A stretch of DNA of 64,000 bases from Litorivita sp040371945 (GTDB lineage: Bacteria; Pseudomonadota; Alphaproteobacteria; Rhodobacterales; Rhodobacteraceae), in the NCBI RefSeq assembly GCF_040371945.1, contig NZ_BAABWS010000001.1, forward strand, positions 62,001-126,000. The letters run 5' to 3'. The position numbers and the translations under genes are program-made. Positions 40,492-48,961 of the stretch are shown here, piece after piece (the stretch's first letter is position 1; each line of letters starts with the position of its first letter). The notes beneath the pieces were generated by a model. The model was not told the origin of the DNA. It saw only the letters and a list, made by a program, of their open reading frames with translations, and did no database searches.

Positions 40492-41412
40492 CTAGAGGCA
40501 TTTGAAACGCACCTCAGCGGTCAGTGGGCCAACGGGGGCGACGATTGATTTCCCCGTAAGATCAATGAGATGCGACAGGACATTGCGTGCGGCGGCACCA
40601 AGAAGGGCAGGCGGTGTATCGGTGTAGATCACGCGGGCCAGCTCGCTTGCCGTGGCGGGAGCTGCCTTAAGGGCGGTCAAAATATCGCTCTCGCGGCCCA
40701 TGCGGTGCGCCACCAGCCACTCAAGGCGCGTCTGCGGGTTGGTGACCGGCGCGCCGTGGCCTGGGTAGTAGATGCGCGCGGGCACCTGTGCCAAGGCCGC
40801 GCAAGACGCCATGAATTGCGTCAGATCGCCATCGGGCGGCGAGACCAGAGAGCTGGCCCAGCCCATGACATGATCGCCGGTAAAGACCGCATCTTTCCAA
40901 ATGAACGAGATGTGATTGCCAAAATGCCCCGGTGTGGGCAGGACCTCCAATTGCCAGCCCTGCGTCTTGATCACATCGCCTGCGGCCACGCAGATATCGG
41001 GCATAAAATCGGCGTCCACTCCTTCGCCGCCGCGAATCTCGCCCGCCGTGGCCAGCTCTTGCATCACATCGCTGCGTCCCGCGCGCGCATCGCCAAGGGC
41101 GTAGATCGGCGCGCCGGTCTCTGCCGCCAAGGCGCGCGAAAGAGGCGAATGGTCGAGATGCGCATGGGTGACAAGAATATGGGTGATTTTCTGGCCTGTC
41201 GTCAGCGCGCCCAGAATCGCCTCCATCTGCCGTTCCCCGACCGTGCCATCAGGGCCGGGGTCGATGACGGCGATCTCGCGCTCGCCCAACAGATAGGTGT
41301 TGGTGCCGCGATAGGTCATCGGCGAAGGGTTGGGGGCGGTGATCCGGCGCAGGCCGCTTTCCAGCGCGACCGGCACGGCGACGGGCGGGTCAAAATCATC
41401 GGGTGGCAGCAT
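40492..41412 (-). CDS. MBL-fold metallo-hydrolase, LACTB2/glyoxalase-II-like
   Basis: 306 residues. The metal site HxHxDH is seen in LVTHAHLDHSPLS, with further ligands in PTPGHFGNHISF and FTGDHVMGW. The C-terminal winged helix (RESDILTALKAAPATASELARVIY) is typical of the LACTB2-like branch, whose members are hydrolases or RNA-cleaving enzymes. The substrate is unknown. No signal peptide is present. The gene is divergent from the sensor-kinase gene with about 80 bases between starts, and convergent with nothing on its other side except the tRNA-Asn. Confidence 0.85.
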   Translation of the reverse strand: MLPPDDFDPPVAVPVALESGLRRITAPNPSPMTYRGTNTYLLGEREIAVIDPGPDGTVGERQMEAILGALTTGQKITHILVTHAHLDHSPLSRALAAETGAPIYALGDARAGRSDVMQELATAGEIRGGEGVDADFMPDICVAAGDVIKTQGWQLEVLPTPGHFGNHISFIWKDAVFTGDHVMGWASSLVSPPDGDLTQFMASCAALAQVPARIYYPGHGAPVTNPQTRLEWLVAHRMGRESDILTALKAAPATASELARVIYTDTPPALLGAAARNVLSHLIDLTGKSIVAPVGPLTAEVRFKCL

Positions 41413-41495
41413 AGAGAATGTCCTTTTGTGATCCGGCGCTCGGCGCGCGGCGCCTTGGGGCTTTCGCTCCTGCGCGGGTAGGGCTAGGTTTAACC

Positions 41496-42788
41496 ATGTC
41501 TTTTCTTTGGCTCAAACGCTATATGCCGCGCAGCCTTTACGGGCGCGCGCTTTTGATCTTGGTCTTGCCGGTTGTGACGCTGCAACTGGTGGTTACCGTA
41601 TTGTTTTTGCAGCGCCATTTCGAGGGCGTGACCGAAGAAATGACCCGCAATATCGCGCGCGAGGTGCAATTGCTGCTCGATGCGGCAGACACGCCCGCAG
41701 AGCAAGGCGCTCTGGCGCTGGCTTTGGACATCGACTTGCAACGCGTCAAGGCGATGCCGCGGGCGGATTTGCGGCGCTGGTTCGACCTGTCCGGTCTGGT
41801 GGTGATCCGCGAGATTTCGGCGCTGCTTCCGCAGGTCTCGGTGGTGGAACTGCCCGATGATTACACTGTGCGGCTTTATGTCGAAGGGCCGCAGGGACCG
41901 TTGCAGATCAGTTTTGACCGCCGCCGCGTGGCCACGCGAAATCCGCACCAACTATTTGTAAATATGTTGTTTTTCGGCGGGTTGATGACGCTCATTGCCT
42001 TTGTCTATTTGCGCAATCAATTGCGGCCCATCACGCGGCTGGCGCGCGCGGCAGAGGCCTTCGGGCGCGGGCGGCATGTGCCCTATCGGCCTGCGGGGGC
42101 CAATGAGGTGCGCGCGGCGGGGCATGCTTTTGTTGATATGCGCGCGCGGATCGAGCGCCATCTGGAGCAGCGCACCTTGATGCTCAGCGGGGTGAGCCAT
42201 GATCTGCGCACGCCGCTGACGCGGCTCAGGTTGGGACTGTCCTTGATTGACGATGCCGATGCCGAGGCCATGGTGCGCGACGTGGATGACATGCAGCGGC
42301 TCTTGGATGAGTTTTTGTCCTTTGCGCGCGGGGCCAGCGAGGGCGAGCCGGAGAAGACCGATCCCATCGCCTTGGTGCGCCAGATCATCGAGGATGCCGC
42401 CCGTGCGGGGCAAAACGTGACGCTGATTGCGGCGCAGGGGGAGGGCGAGTTGCGGCTGCGCCCGATGGCGATCCGCCGCGCGGTCGAGAACCTGATTGGG
42501 AACGGGGTGCATTATGGCACGCGGGTAGAGGTTTCGGTCTCGCTGACCGAGAAAAGCCTGCGTATCCGCGTCGAGGACGACGGGCCGGGGATTGCAGAAG
42601 CGCAGCGCGAGGAGGCGCTCAAACCCTTTGCGCGGCTTGAACCCGCCCGAAACCAGAACCGCAGCACGGGCGTCGGGCTTGGCCTGTCGATCGCCAATGA
42701 TACGGCGCGCGCCCATGGCGGGATTTTGCGTTTGGGCGAGAGCGAGCGTCTGGGCGGGCTGCGCGCCGATATTGTGATCGCGCGGTAG
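41496..42788 (+). CDS. EnvZ-like sensor histidine kinase
   Basis: 430 residues. Transmembrane helix 1 (LLILVLPVVTLQLVVTVLFL) and helix 2 (LFVNMLFFGGLMTLIAFVYL) frame a periplasmic domain of about 120 residues; a HAMP linker (LRPITRLARAAEAFGRGR) follows. The H-box is LSGVSHDLRTPLTRLRLGL, the N-box ENLIGNGVHYG, and the G-boxes DDGPGI and STGVGLGLSIAND. The phosphoacceptor pattern SHDLRTPLTRLRL is of the EnvZ type. No response-regulator gene is adjacent, so the partner is elsewhere. The start at 41496 is where the conserved N-terminal helix begins. Confidence 0.9.
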   Translation: MSFLWLKRYMPRSLYGRALLILVLPVVTLQLVVTVLFLQRHFEGVTEEMTRNIAREVQLLLDAADTPAEQGALALALDIDLQRVKAMPRADLRRWFDLSGLVVIREISALLPQVSVVELPDDYTVRLYVEGPQGPLQISFDRRRVATRNPHQLFVNMLFFGGLMTLIAFVYLRNQLRPITRLARAAEAFGRGRHVPYRPAGANEVRAAGHAFVDMRARIERHLEQRTLMLSGVSHDLRTPLTRLRLGLSLIDDADAEAMVRDVDDMQRLLDEFLSFARGASEGEPEKTDPIALVRQIIEDAARAGQNVTLIAAQGEGELRLRPMAIRRAVENLIGNGVHYGTRVEVSVSLTEKSLRIRVEDDGPGIAEAQREEALKPFARLEPARNQNRSTGVGLGLSIANDTARAHGGILRLGESERLGGLRADIVIAR

Positions 42789-42984
42789 GAGGAGTGGCGC
42801 TGCGTCTGATCGGGGAGCGCAATGCGGGGCGAGGAGCCTCCGGCGGGGATATTTAGAGAACCTGCAAAGGCGCGAATGTTTCGGGCGCGCCCGCCTTTGT
42901 CATATCTGGCCGCGCCTGCGAGGCTGAGCGTGAGGCACAGGTTGGCGGCGCAGGCTGAGCGCCGGCAGGGCAACGGCGGGGATT

Positions 42985-43061
42985 TGGTAGGCCCGGCAGG
43001 ACTTGAACCCGCAACCAAAGCGTTATGAGCGCTCTGCTCTAACCAATTGAGCTACAGGCCC
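42985..43061 (-). tRNA. tRNA with CAU anticodon, probably tRNA-Ile2
   Basis: A 77-base minus-strand cloverleaf with encoded CCA; anticodon loop CTCATAA, so anticodon CAT. A CAU tRNA can be elongator Met, initiator Met or the lysidine-modified Ile2. The arm GAGCG-CTCATAA-CGCTT and the context TTAGAGCAG...GGTTCAAGTCC resemble ileX-type tRNA-Ile2; the first acceptor pair is G-U. Identity is therefore likely but not certain. Confidence 0.85.
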
Positions 43062-43188
43062 GCCGTGAGCGTGATTATGCGGCGCGCGGCGGCGGGTCAA
43101 GGGGCGCGGAGCCTGATTTGCGCGGCAGGCGTGGACAGCGGCGGCGCATTGCGCTATCGCGGGCGCGATATCGGCAAAGGGGGCTCTC

Positions 43189-44256
43189 ATGAGCAGCGAC
43201 AACAGCGCATCGACGGCAGGCAAGAACGGCATCACATATGCGGATGCAGGTGTGGATATTGATGCGGGCAATGCTTTGGTGGACCGGATCAAACCGGCGG
43301 CCAAACGCACCAACCGTTCGGGCGTGATGTCCGGCCTTGGCGGTTTTGGCGCTTTGTTTGACCTCAAGGGCGCGGGCTATAGCGATCCGATCCTTGTGGG
43401 CGCGACGGACGGCGTGGGCACCAAGCTGCGCATCGCGATTGATACGGGCGAGGTGGACGGTGTCGGTATCGATCTGGTTGCCATGTGCGTCAATGATCTG
43501 GTCTGTCAGGGCGCCGAGCCTTTGTTTTTCCTCGACTATTTTGCCACGGGCAAGCTTGAGACCGAAAAAGCCGCGCGGATCATCGAGGGGATTGCAGAGG
43601 GCTGTGTGCGCTCGGGCTGTGCGTTGATCGGCGGCGAGACGGCGGAAATGCCGGGCATGTATCCGGCCGGTGATTTCGATCTGGCCGGTTTTGCCGTAGG
43701 CGCGATGGAGCGCGGCAGCGATCTGCCGGCGGGTGTGGCCAAGGGCGATGTTCTTCTCGGCCTGGCTTCCGATGGCATCCATTCCAACGGCTATAGTCTT
43801 GTACGCAAGCTGGTCGAGGTCTCGGGCCTTGGTTGGGGCGATGAGTGCCCGTGGGGCGAGGGCACGCTGGGCGCGGCTTTGCTGACCCCGACGCGGCTCT
43901 ATGTGAAGCAATCCTTGGCCGCGGTGCGGGCAGGGGGCGTGCATGCATTGGCCCATATCACCGGCGGCGGATTGACCGAAAACCTGCCGCGGGTTTTGCC
44001 CGAGGGTCTTGGCGCCGATATCGACCTTGGCGCATGGGATTTGCCGCCTGTGTTCAAATGGCTCGCCGCAACCGGCGGTATGGCCGAAGCCGAGATGCTC
44101 AAAACCTTCAACTGCGGTGTCGGTATGATCCTGTCGGTTGCGGCGGACGAGGCCGACGCCTTGAGTGCCCTTCTGCAAGGCGAAGGCGAGACGGTTTACC
44201 GCCTTGGCACCGTCACCGAGGGCGCGGGCGTGCGCTACAAAGGATCGCTTCTTTGA
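43189..44256 (+). CDS. purM: Phosphoribosylformylglycinamidine cyclo-ligase (AIR synthetase)
   Basis: 355 residues. Key segments are TYADAGVDIDAGNALVDRI, GGFGALFDL, the ATP-site VGATDGVGTKLRIA, the D-L-V-A-M-C-V-N-D stretch, and ALIGGETAEMPGMY, all standard for PurM. It closes the imidazole ring of AIR in purine synthesis, using ATP. It forms an operon with purN: the purM stop overlaps the purN start by four bases. Length is normal and the ATG at 43189 precedes the conserved region by about 15 residues. Confidence 0.97.
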   Translation: MSSDNSASTAGKNGITYADAGVDIDAGNALVDRIKPAAKRTNRSGVMSGLGGFGALFDLKGAGYSDPILVGATDGVGTKLRIAIDTGEVDGVGIDLVAMCVNDLVCQGAEPLFFLDYFATGKLETEKAARIIEGIAEGCVRSGCALIGGETAEMPGMYPAGDFDLAGFAVGAMERGSDLPAGVAKGDVLLGLASDGIHSNGYSLVRKLVEVSGLGWGDECPWGEGTLGAALLTPTRLYVKQSLAAVRAGGVHALAHITGGGLTENLPRVLPEGLGADIDLGAWDLPPVFKWLAATGGMAEAEMLKTFNCGVGMILSVAADEADALSALLQGEGETVYRLGTVTEGAGVRYKGSLL

Positions 44257-44846
44257 GCAAACGGGTTGCGATCCTGATTTCGGGGGGCGGCTCGAATATG
44301 GTCAAACTGGCCGAAAGCATGGTGGGCGACCATCCTGCGCGTCCGGTACTTGTGGCCTCGAATGATCCGCAAGCGGGCGGGCTGGCGCGCGCGGCGCAGA
44401 TGGGCATTGCCACGGCAGCGGTAGATCACCGCGCGTTCAAAGGCGACCGACCTGCCTTTGAGGCGGCTTTGCTGGAGAAAATCGAGGCGGCGGCGCCGGA
44501 CATTATCTGCCTTGCCGGATTTATGCGGGTGCTGACCGAAGGTTTTGTGCGCCGTTTTGAAGGGCGGATGATCAATATCCACCCCTCGCTTTTGCCGCTC
44601 TATAAGGGGCTACACACCCATCAACGCGCCTTGGACGCGGGCGATACGCAGGCCGGATGCACCGTGCATGAGGTCACGGCGGCGCTTGATGACGGGCCGA
44701 TCTTGGGCCAAGCGCGGGTGCCGGTCATGGCAGGCGATACCGCCGAAAGCTTGGCCGCGCGGGTCTTGGTGCAAGAACATGCGCTCTATCCTGCGGTCTT
44801 GCGCCGCTTTGCCAGCGGCGATCGCGCGCCGCTCTATCTGCCCTGA
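44253..44846 (+). CDS. purN: Phosphoribosylglycinamide formyltransferase
   Basis: 197 residues from a TTG start (LSKRVAILISGGGSNM) that overlaps the purM stop as TTGA, with AAAGGA before it. The family motifs are ISGGGSNMVKL, ICLAGFMRVLT, NIHPSLLPLYKGLHTH (catalytic His and Asn) and AALDDGPILGQ with the active-site Asp. It formylates GAR with 10-formyl-THF, an earlier step of the same pathway as PurM. The TTG start is required because no ATG in this frame lies between the end of purM and the GGGS loop. Confidence 0.95.
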   Translation: MSKRVAILISGGGSNMVKLAESMVGDHPARPVLVASNDPQAGGLARAAQMGIATAAVDHRAFKGDRPAFEAALLEKIEAAAPDIICLAGFMRVLTEGFVRRFEGRMINIHPSLLPLYKGLHTHQRALDAGDTQAGCTVHEVTAALDDGPILGQARVPVMAGDTAESLAARVLVQEHALYPAVLRRFASGDRAPLYLP

Positions 44847-44963
44847 CGGGCGCGGGCTGCGGGCAGGGGCGGCAGGCCACTTTCCAAACCCGATCATCTG
44901 GTCTATACCTGCGGCCTAGGGCGTGGGCACAACCATAACAAGACGAGCAAAGATCGACCCCTG

Positions 44964-46124
44964 ATGCGAACACTCACAACAACCGAAGATTTGGCCGCCT
45001 ATTGCGCCGAAGCGCGCGGCCATGATTACGTGACCGTCGATACCGAGTTCCTGCGCGAGCGGACCTATTATTCCAAACTTTGCCTGATCCAATTGGCCAT
45101 GCCTGGGCCGGATGACAGCAATGCGGTTCTGGTCGATCCGCTGGTCGAGGGCATCTCTTTGGAGCCGCTTTACGAGCTGTTTCGCGACACCTCGGTGGTC
45201 AAGGTTTTCCACGCGGCGCGTCAGGATCTCGAGATTTTCTATGTCGATGCGGGGGTGATCCCCGATCCACTGTTCGACACGCAGGTCGCGGCCATGGTCT
45301 GCGGCTTTGGCGAACAGGCCGGATATGAGACGCTGGTGCGCAAGATTGCCAAGCAACCCGTTGATAAGACATCGCGTTTTACCGATTGGTCGCGCCGCCC
45401 CCTGACCGAGGCACAGCAAAAATACGCGCTGGCCGATGTCACGCATCTGCGGCTGATTTACGAGCATCTCGCCGCCGAACTGGAGCGCACTGGGCGCGCC
45501 AAATGGGTGCGCGAGGAATTGACGGTTCTGACCTCGCCCGAAACCTATGTGGTCAAACCCGAGGAGGCGTGGAAACGCGTCAAGACCCGCACCACATCGG
45601 GCAAGTTTTTGGCCATTGTGCGCGAATTGGCGCGGTTTCGCGAAGAATATGCGCAATCGCGCAACGTGCCGCGCAACCGTGTCTATAAAGACGATGCTTT
45701 GGTCGAGCTGGCCTCGACCAAACCGCAAAACCCCCAAGATCTCGGCCGCTCGCGGCTCTTGCTGCGCGAGGCGCGGCGCGGAGAGATTGCCGACGGGATT
45801 TTGGCTGCGGTCAAAGCGGGGCTCAATTGCCCGCCCGACAAAATGCCCAAGGTCAGCAATGAGCGCGACAAGCTACAGGTCAATCCCGCCTTGGCCGATC
45901 TGCTGCGCGTGTTGATCAAGGCCAAGACCGAAAGCTCCGGCGTTGCGCCAAAGCTGATCGCGCCTGCTGCCGATCTGGATGCGATTGCCGCGGGGATGCG
46001 CGATGTGCCTGCGCTGACCGGATGGCGGCTTGAGGTCTTTGGCAATGATGCCTTGCGGCTTTGCGAGGGTAAAATCGCCCTCTCGGCCAAGGGAAGCTCG
46101 GTGCGGATCGTCGATCTCGACTGA
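44964..46124 (+). CDS. rnd: Ribonuclease D
   Basis: 386 residues. The DEDD exonuclease motifs are VTVDTEFLRERTYYSKLCL (Exo I, Asp and Glu), VVKVFHAARQDLEIF (Exo II) and QQKYALADVTHL (Exo III Tyr/Asp). Two helical HRDC-type regions follow (KPEEAWKRVK..., and the segment around NPALADLLRVLIKAKTESSG). RNase D trims tRNA 3' ends. It follows purN by about 120 bases and may share its transcript; a terminator follows 40 bases after the stop. Confidence 0.95.
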   Translation: MRTLTTTEDLAAYCAEARGHDYVTVDTEFLRERTYYSKLCLIQLAMPGPDDSNAVLVDPLVEGISLEPLYELFRDTSVVKVFHAARQDLEIFYVDAGVIPDPLFDTQVAAMVCGFGEQAGYETLVRKIAKQPVDKTSRFTDWSRRPLTEAQQKYALADVTHLRLIYEHLAAELERTGRAKWVREELTVLTSPETYVVKPEEAWKRVKTRTTSGKFLAIVRELARFREEYAQSRNVPRNRVYKDDALVELASTKPQNPQDLGRSRLLLREARRGEIADGILAAVKAGLNCPPDKMPKVSNERDKLQVNPALADLLRVLIKAKTESSGVAPKLIAPAADLDAIAAGMRDVPALTGWRLEVFGNDALRLCEGKIALSAKGSSVRIVDLD

Positions 46125-46161
46125 CCTGAGCTTTGCCGTGCAAGCTGTTGATATATAAAAG

Positions 46162-46197
46162 AACGGCGCCCCGATACGGAGGCGCCGTTTTTTTGTG
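46162..46197. terminator. Bidirectional terminator between rnd and lipoprotein gene
   Basis: Stem AACGGCGCC / GGCGCCGTT around a 10-base loop, followed by TTTTTT on the plus strand; the convergent gene to the right can also use it. Confidence 0.85.
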
Positions 46198-46214
46198 TTG
46201 CCGCGCGTATCGCC

Positions 46215-46724
46215 CTAGCGGCGCACGCTCAATGCGTTGCTGGTGCCCGCGACGCGCACGGTTTTGATGTCGCGCAAATCCTGATCGGTCAAAAACAGCG
46301 CTGCGGTGATTTTGCGGCTGCGATCGGGACCATAAGCGGCGCGGTCAGGATGGGCGGCTTTGAGCGTATAGACCAAGGTGCCTTCATCGGACGGCTCGGC
46401 AATCAGCCGCACGTCAAAGGCGCGCTGGGTTTGCGCCACGGCCTCCACGCGCAAAATCCGCCCGCCCGGGGCCGCCTCGAGGCGCAGCGCGGTGATTTTC
46501 TCGACCGAGGTGCCCAGATAGACCGCCTCTTTGGATTTCAGCTTTGCCGCTTGGCGTTCGGGGATCAGCGGGTTTTTCTCGCCAACCTCGGTCGAAACGG
46601 CCTCTGGCGCGCGGTCTTTGCCAAACCAATTGACCGGATTATACCGCGATGTGCCGACGGACCCGCCGCCACAGCCCGCAAGCAGCAGCGATGAAATGGA
46701 AAGGGCGATAATGGATGTGCGCAT
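46215..46724 (-). CDS. Putative lipoprotein of unknown function
   Basis: 169 residues. The signal ends in the lipobox LLLAGC at residues 13-18, so the mature protein should carry a lipid anchor on Cys18. The body reads YNPVNWFGKDRAPEAV, then KEAVYLGTSVEKITALRLEAAPGG and a beta-rich end. The early NPxNWFG motif is shared by a group of short alphaproteobacterial lipoproteins as far as I recall; no function is known. It is divergent from sufE. Confidence 0.75.
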   Translation of the reverse strand: MRTSIIALSISSLLLAGCGGGSVGTSRYNPVNWFGKDRAPEAVSTEVGEKNPLIPERQAAKLKSKEAVYLGTSVEKITALRLEAAPGGRILRVEAVAQTQRAFDVRLIAEPSDEGTLVYTLKAAHPDRAAYGPDRSRKITAALFLTDQDLRDIKTVRVAGTSNALSVRR

Positions 46725-46880
46725 GTCCCTGCCTCTTGGTCTTTTTATCGCAGTTACCCTATTGCAGCGCGCTTGAAAAGCAACAAGGCAGTTTTCGCCG
46801 CGCGGCTTTGGGGGGCTGGACCTTTGGGAGCGCGGCGCTTACCTGTGCGCTATTGGCAATCTGGCAAAGGGCATAGGGCT

Positions 46881-47291
46881 ATGGCGAGCGCGGCATTCGA
46901 AGACATCGTAGCGGATTTCGAGTTTTTGGAAGATTGGGAAGACCGCTATCGCTATGTCATTGACGCGGGCAAGGCGATGGAGCCACTGGACGCGGCGCTT
47001 TGCGTGCCAGCGACCAAGGTGGACGGCTGCGCCTCGCAGGTCTGGCTGCATCCGGTCATCGAGGGCGGCGTGCTCCACTTCGACGGGGCCAGCGATGCGA
47101 TGATTGTCTCGGGGCTGATTGCGGTGCTGCGCGCGCTCTACAACGGGCTGTCGGTGCAAGAGGTGGCGCAGGTCAAAGCCGCCGAAGAACTGGCGCGCTT
47201 GGGGCTCAACGATCACCTCTCGGCGCAGCGCTCGAACGGGCTGCGCGCGATGATCGAACGCATTCACCAAGTGGCGGCCGAGGCAGCCTAA
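46881..47291 (+). CDS. sufE: SufE-type cysteine desulfuration protein
   Basis: 136 residues. The active Cys is in KVDGCASQVWL (SufE motif VxGCxSQVW); the start FEDIVADFEFLEDWEDRYRYVIDAG and the end LSAQRSNGLRAMIERI are also standard. SufE accepts sulfur from the desulfurase SufS and passes it to the SUF scaffold. The ATG at 46881 has a GGG-rich site and begins at the conserved first helix; the longer frame upstream is not family-like. It lies apart from the other SUF-type genes of the window. Its stop overlaps that of the convergent DUF1638 gene by four bases. Confidence 0.95.
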   Translation: MASAAFEDIVADFEFLEDWEDRYRYVIDAGKAMEPLDAALCVPATKVDGCASQVWLHPVIEGGVLHFDGASDAMIVSGLIAVLRALYNGLSVQEVAQVKAAEELARLGLNDHLSAQRSNGLRAMIERIHQVAAEAA

Positions 47292-47956
47292 CCCTTCGCC
47301 ACACGCGCCAGATCGATGGCCAGATCGCCATATCCGGTCAAGCGGCGCTCATAGGCAAGGCCCATGCGGCGCGCGCAGTCCTGCGCTTGGAGGTCGAGCG
47401 CCGGATCATCGACCTGCGCCAGATAGACCAGCCGTTCGTAATGACCAAAATAGGTGCCAAGCAGGTCGGGATGCCGGTCCAGCCCCAAAGGCCGCCAGAC
47501 AAAGGCGTCAAACTGGCGCACCAGAAAATCGGTGAGGTAGAAGGCGGTCATATCGGCGTCGCCCTTGGCGGCAAAGGCCTCGACCCCTTCGAAAAACGCG
47601 TAGCAATGCGGCCCGCGCATCATCTGCGCGCCCGTCTCGCGGCACAGCGCCTCAAGCGCGCCGCCGGTGCCGCAATCGGCATAGACGACAAAGACCTGAT
47701 CAAACTGCGCGCCGCGCGCCTCGATGATCGCTCGCGCGGCAGGGGCGATTTTTTCGGGGCTGTTGTGCAAAATCGCGGGCAGGCAGGCGATCTCCAGATG
47801 CTCCCAGCCGTTCACCGCCCGAAGATCGACGATCTCGCGCGCCAAAGCCCCGCAGGCCACCAAAAGCACACGGGCTCCGCTGGCGCGCAGCAAGGCGCCA
47901 TCCTTGGTCAAAGTGGCGTCGTCGGGCAAAATATCGGGGGCGGCAGGGCGGGTCAT
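47288..47956 (-). CDS. DUF1638 family protein
   Basis: 222 residues. DUF1638 features include LLVACGALAREIVDL near the start, IACLPAILHNSPEKI, VVYADCGTGGALEAL with a conserved Cys, and GPHCYAFFEG. The function is not established; family members often sit next to corrinoid protein genes of one-carbon methyl transfer, and here the corrinoid protein gene is about 100 bases upstream on the same strand with a hairpin between. The ATG at 47956 precedes the conserved part; the in-frame ATG at 48001 would begin inside the hairpin region. Confidence 0.82.
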   Translation of the reverse strand: MTRPAAPDILPDDATLTKDGALLRASGARVLLVACGALAREIVDLRAVNGWEHLEIACLPAILHNSPEKIAPAARAIIEARGAQFDQVFVVYADCGTGGALEALCRETGAQMMRGPHCYAFFEGVEAFAAKGDADMTAFYLTDFLVRQFDAFVWRPLGLDRHPDLLGTYFGHYERLVYLAQVDDPALDLQAQDCARRMGLAYERRLTGYGDLAIDLARVAKG

Positions 47957-48001
47957 GATCCGGTCTTTATGCGGCGGGAGGTTTCGGGCGGTCAAATGCA
48001 A

Positions 48002-48026
48002 AAGGCCCGCACATGAGGCGGGCCTT
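48002..48026 (-). terminator. Terminator after corrinoid protein gene
   Basis: Perfect stem AAGGCCCGC / GCGGGCCTT with a 7-base loop and a TTTTGC run on the minus strand, 27 bases past the stop. Read-through could still reach the DUF1638 gene. Confidence 0.78.
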
Positions 48027-48052
48027 GATGCGGTTCAAACGCGGCGCAGCCC

Positions 48053-48754
48053 CTAGGCCGAGGTCTGATTGTGCTTGCGCGAGATGAAGTCTTTGGCCGT
48101 TTCCACCGCAACGGCGGCATCGCGGCAATAGGCATCGGCGCCGATGGCCTTGCCAAATTCCTCGTTCAAAGGCGCGCCGCCGACCAGAACGATGTAATCA
48201 TCGCGGATGCCTTGCTCGACCATCGTGTCGATCACGATCTTCATATAGGGCATGGTTGTGGTCAAAAGGGCGGACATGCCGATGATATCGGCGCCTTCGG
48301 ATTTGGCCGTGTCGATGTAGTTTTCGACCGGATTGTTGATGCCCAGATCGACCACCTCGAAGCCCGCGCCCTCCATCATCATCGCCACAAGGTTCTTGCC
48401 GATGTCGTGAATGTCGCCTTTGACCGTGCCGATCACCATCTTGCCCATACGCGGCGCGCCGGTTTCGATCAGCAGCGGCTTGAGGATCGCCATCCCGCCC
48501 TTCATCGCATTCGCGGCCAGCAAGACCTCGGGCACGAACAAGATCCCGTCGCGGAAATCATTGCCGACAATGGTCATACCGCCGACAAGCGATTTGGTCA
48601 GGATGTCGTAAGGCGTCCAGTTGCGTTCGAGCAAAATGTTCACGCCTTCTTCGATCTCTTCCTTCATCCCGTCGTAGAGGTCGTCAAACATCTGTTGGAC
48701 AAGCTCGTCGTCGTCCAGATCAGCGAGGATAATGTCGTCTTCTTCGTCAGACAT
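48053..48754 (-). CDS. Cobalamin-binding corrinoid protein (MtbC/MetH B12-domain type)
   Basis: 233 residues. An acidic start (MSDEEDDIILADLDDDELVQ) leads into the helical cap domain (GVNILLERNWTPYDILTKSLVGGM, VPEVLLAANAMKGGM), then the Rossmann-like B12 domain with the cobalt-binding DxHxxG in GDIHDIGKN and GMSALLTTTMPYMK, VLVGGAPLNEEFG. Such proteins shuttle methyl groups between a methyltransferase and an acceptor. A homocysteine S-methyltransferase gene lies about 2.4 kb away on the same strand and a DUF1638 gene just downstream, suggesting a split methyl-transfer system. The ATG follows AAGGAAAG. Confidence 0.88.
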   Translation of the reverse strand: MSDEEDDIILADLDDDELVQQMFDDLYDGMKEEIEEGVNILLERNWTPYDILTKSLVGGMTIVGNDFRDGILFVPEVLLAANAMKGGMAILKPLLIETGAPRMGKMVIGTVKGDIHDIGKNLVAMMMEGAGFEVVDLGINNPVENYIDTAKSEGADIIGMSALLTTTMPYMKIVIDTMVEQGIRDDYIVLVGGAPLNEEFGKAIGADAYCRDAAVAVETAKDFISRKHNQTSA

Positions 48755-48961
48755 GCGGGTCTTTCCTTGGCTGGGCACCTTGCGGCGCATGCGGGTCTTT
48801 GTGCCAGAATGTGCGTCGCGCGGCGTCGAAGCTGCGCAGATTGCGACATAGGCGAAGGCTTGACCGACTTATAGAGGCAAAATCACTTCGCGGGTGTGAA
48901 TATTTCTCATAGAGATATTGGGGTTATTGCATTTGTTCTCTTTATGTTCCAAAATCACCCC

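Noticed and set aside
40411..41495. Island extending beyond tRNA-Asn to the MBL gene
   Set aside because: Composition returns to the chromosomal pattern, the 18-bp repeat ends within the tRNA, and the MBL and EnvZ-like genes look like ordinary core genes.
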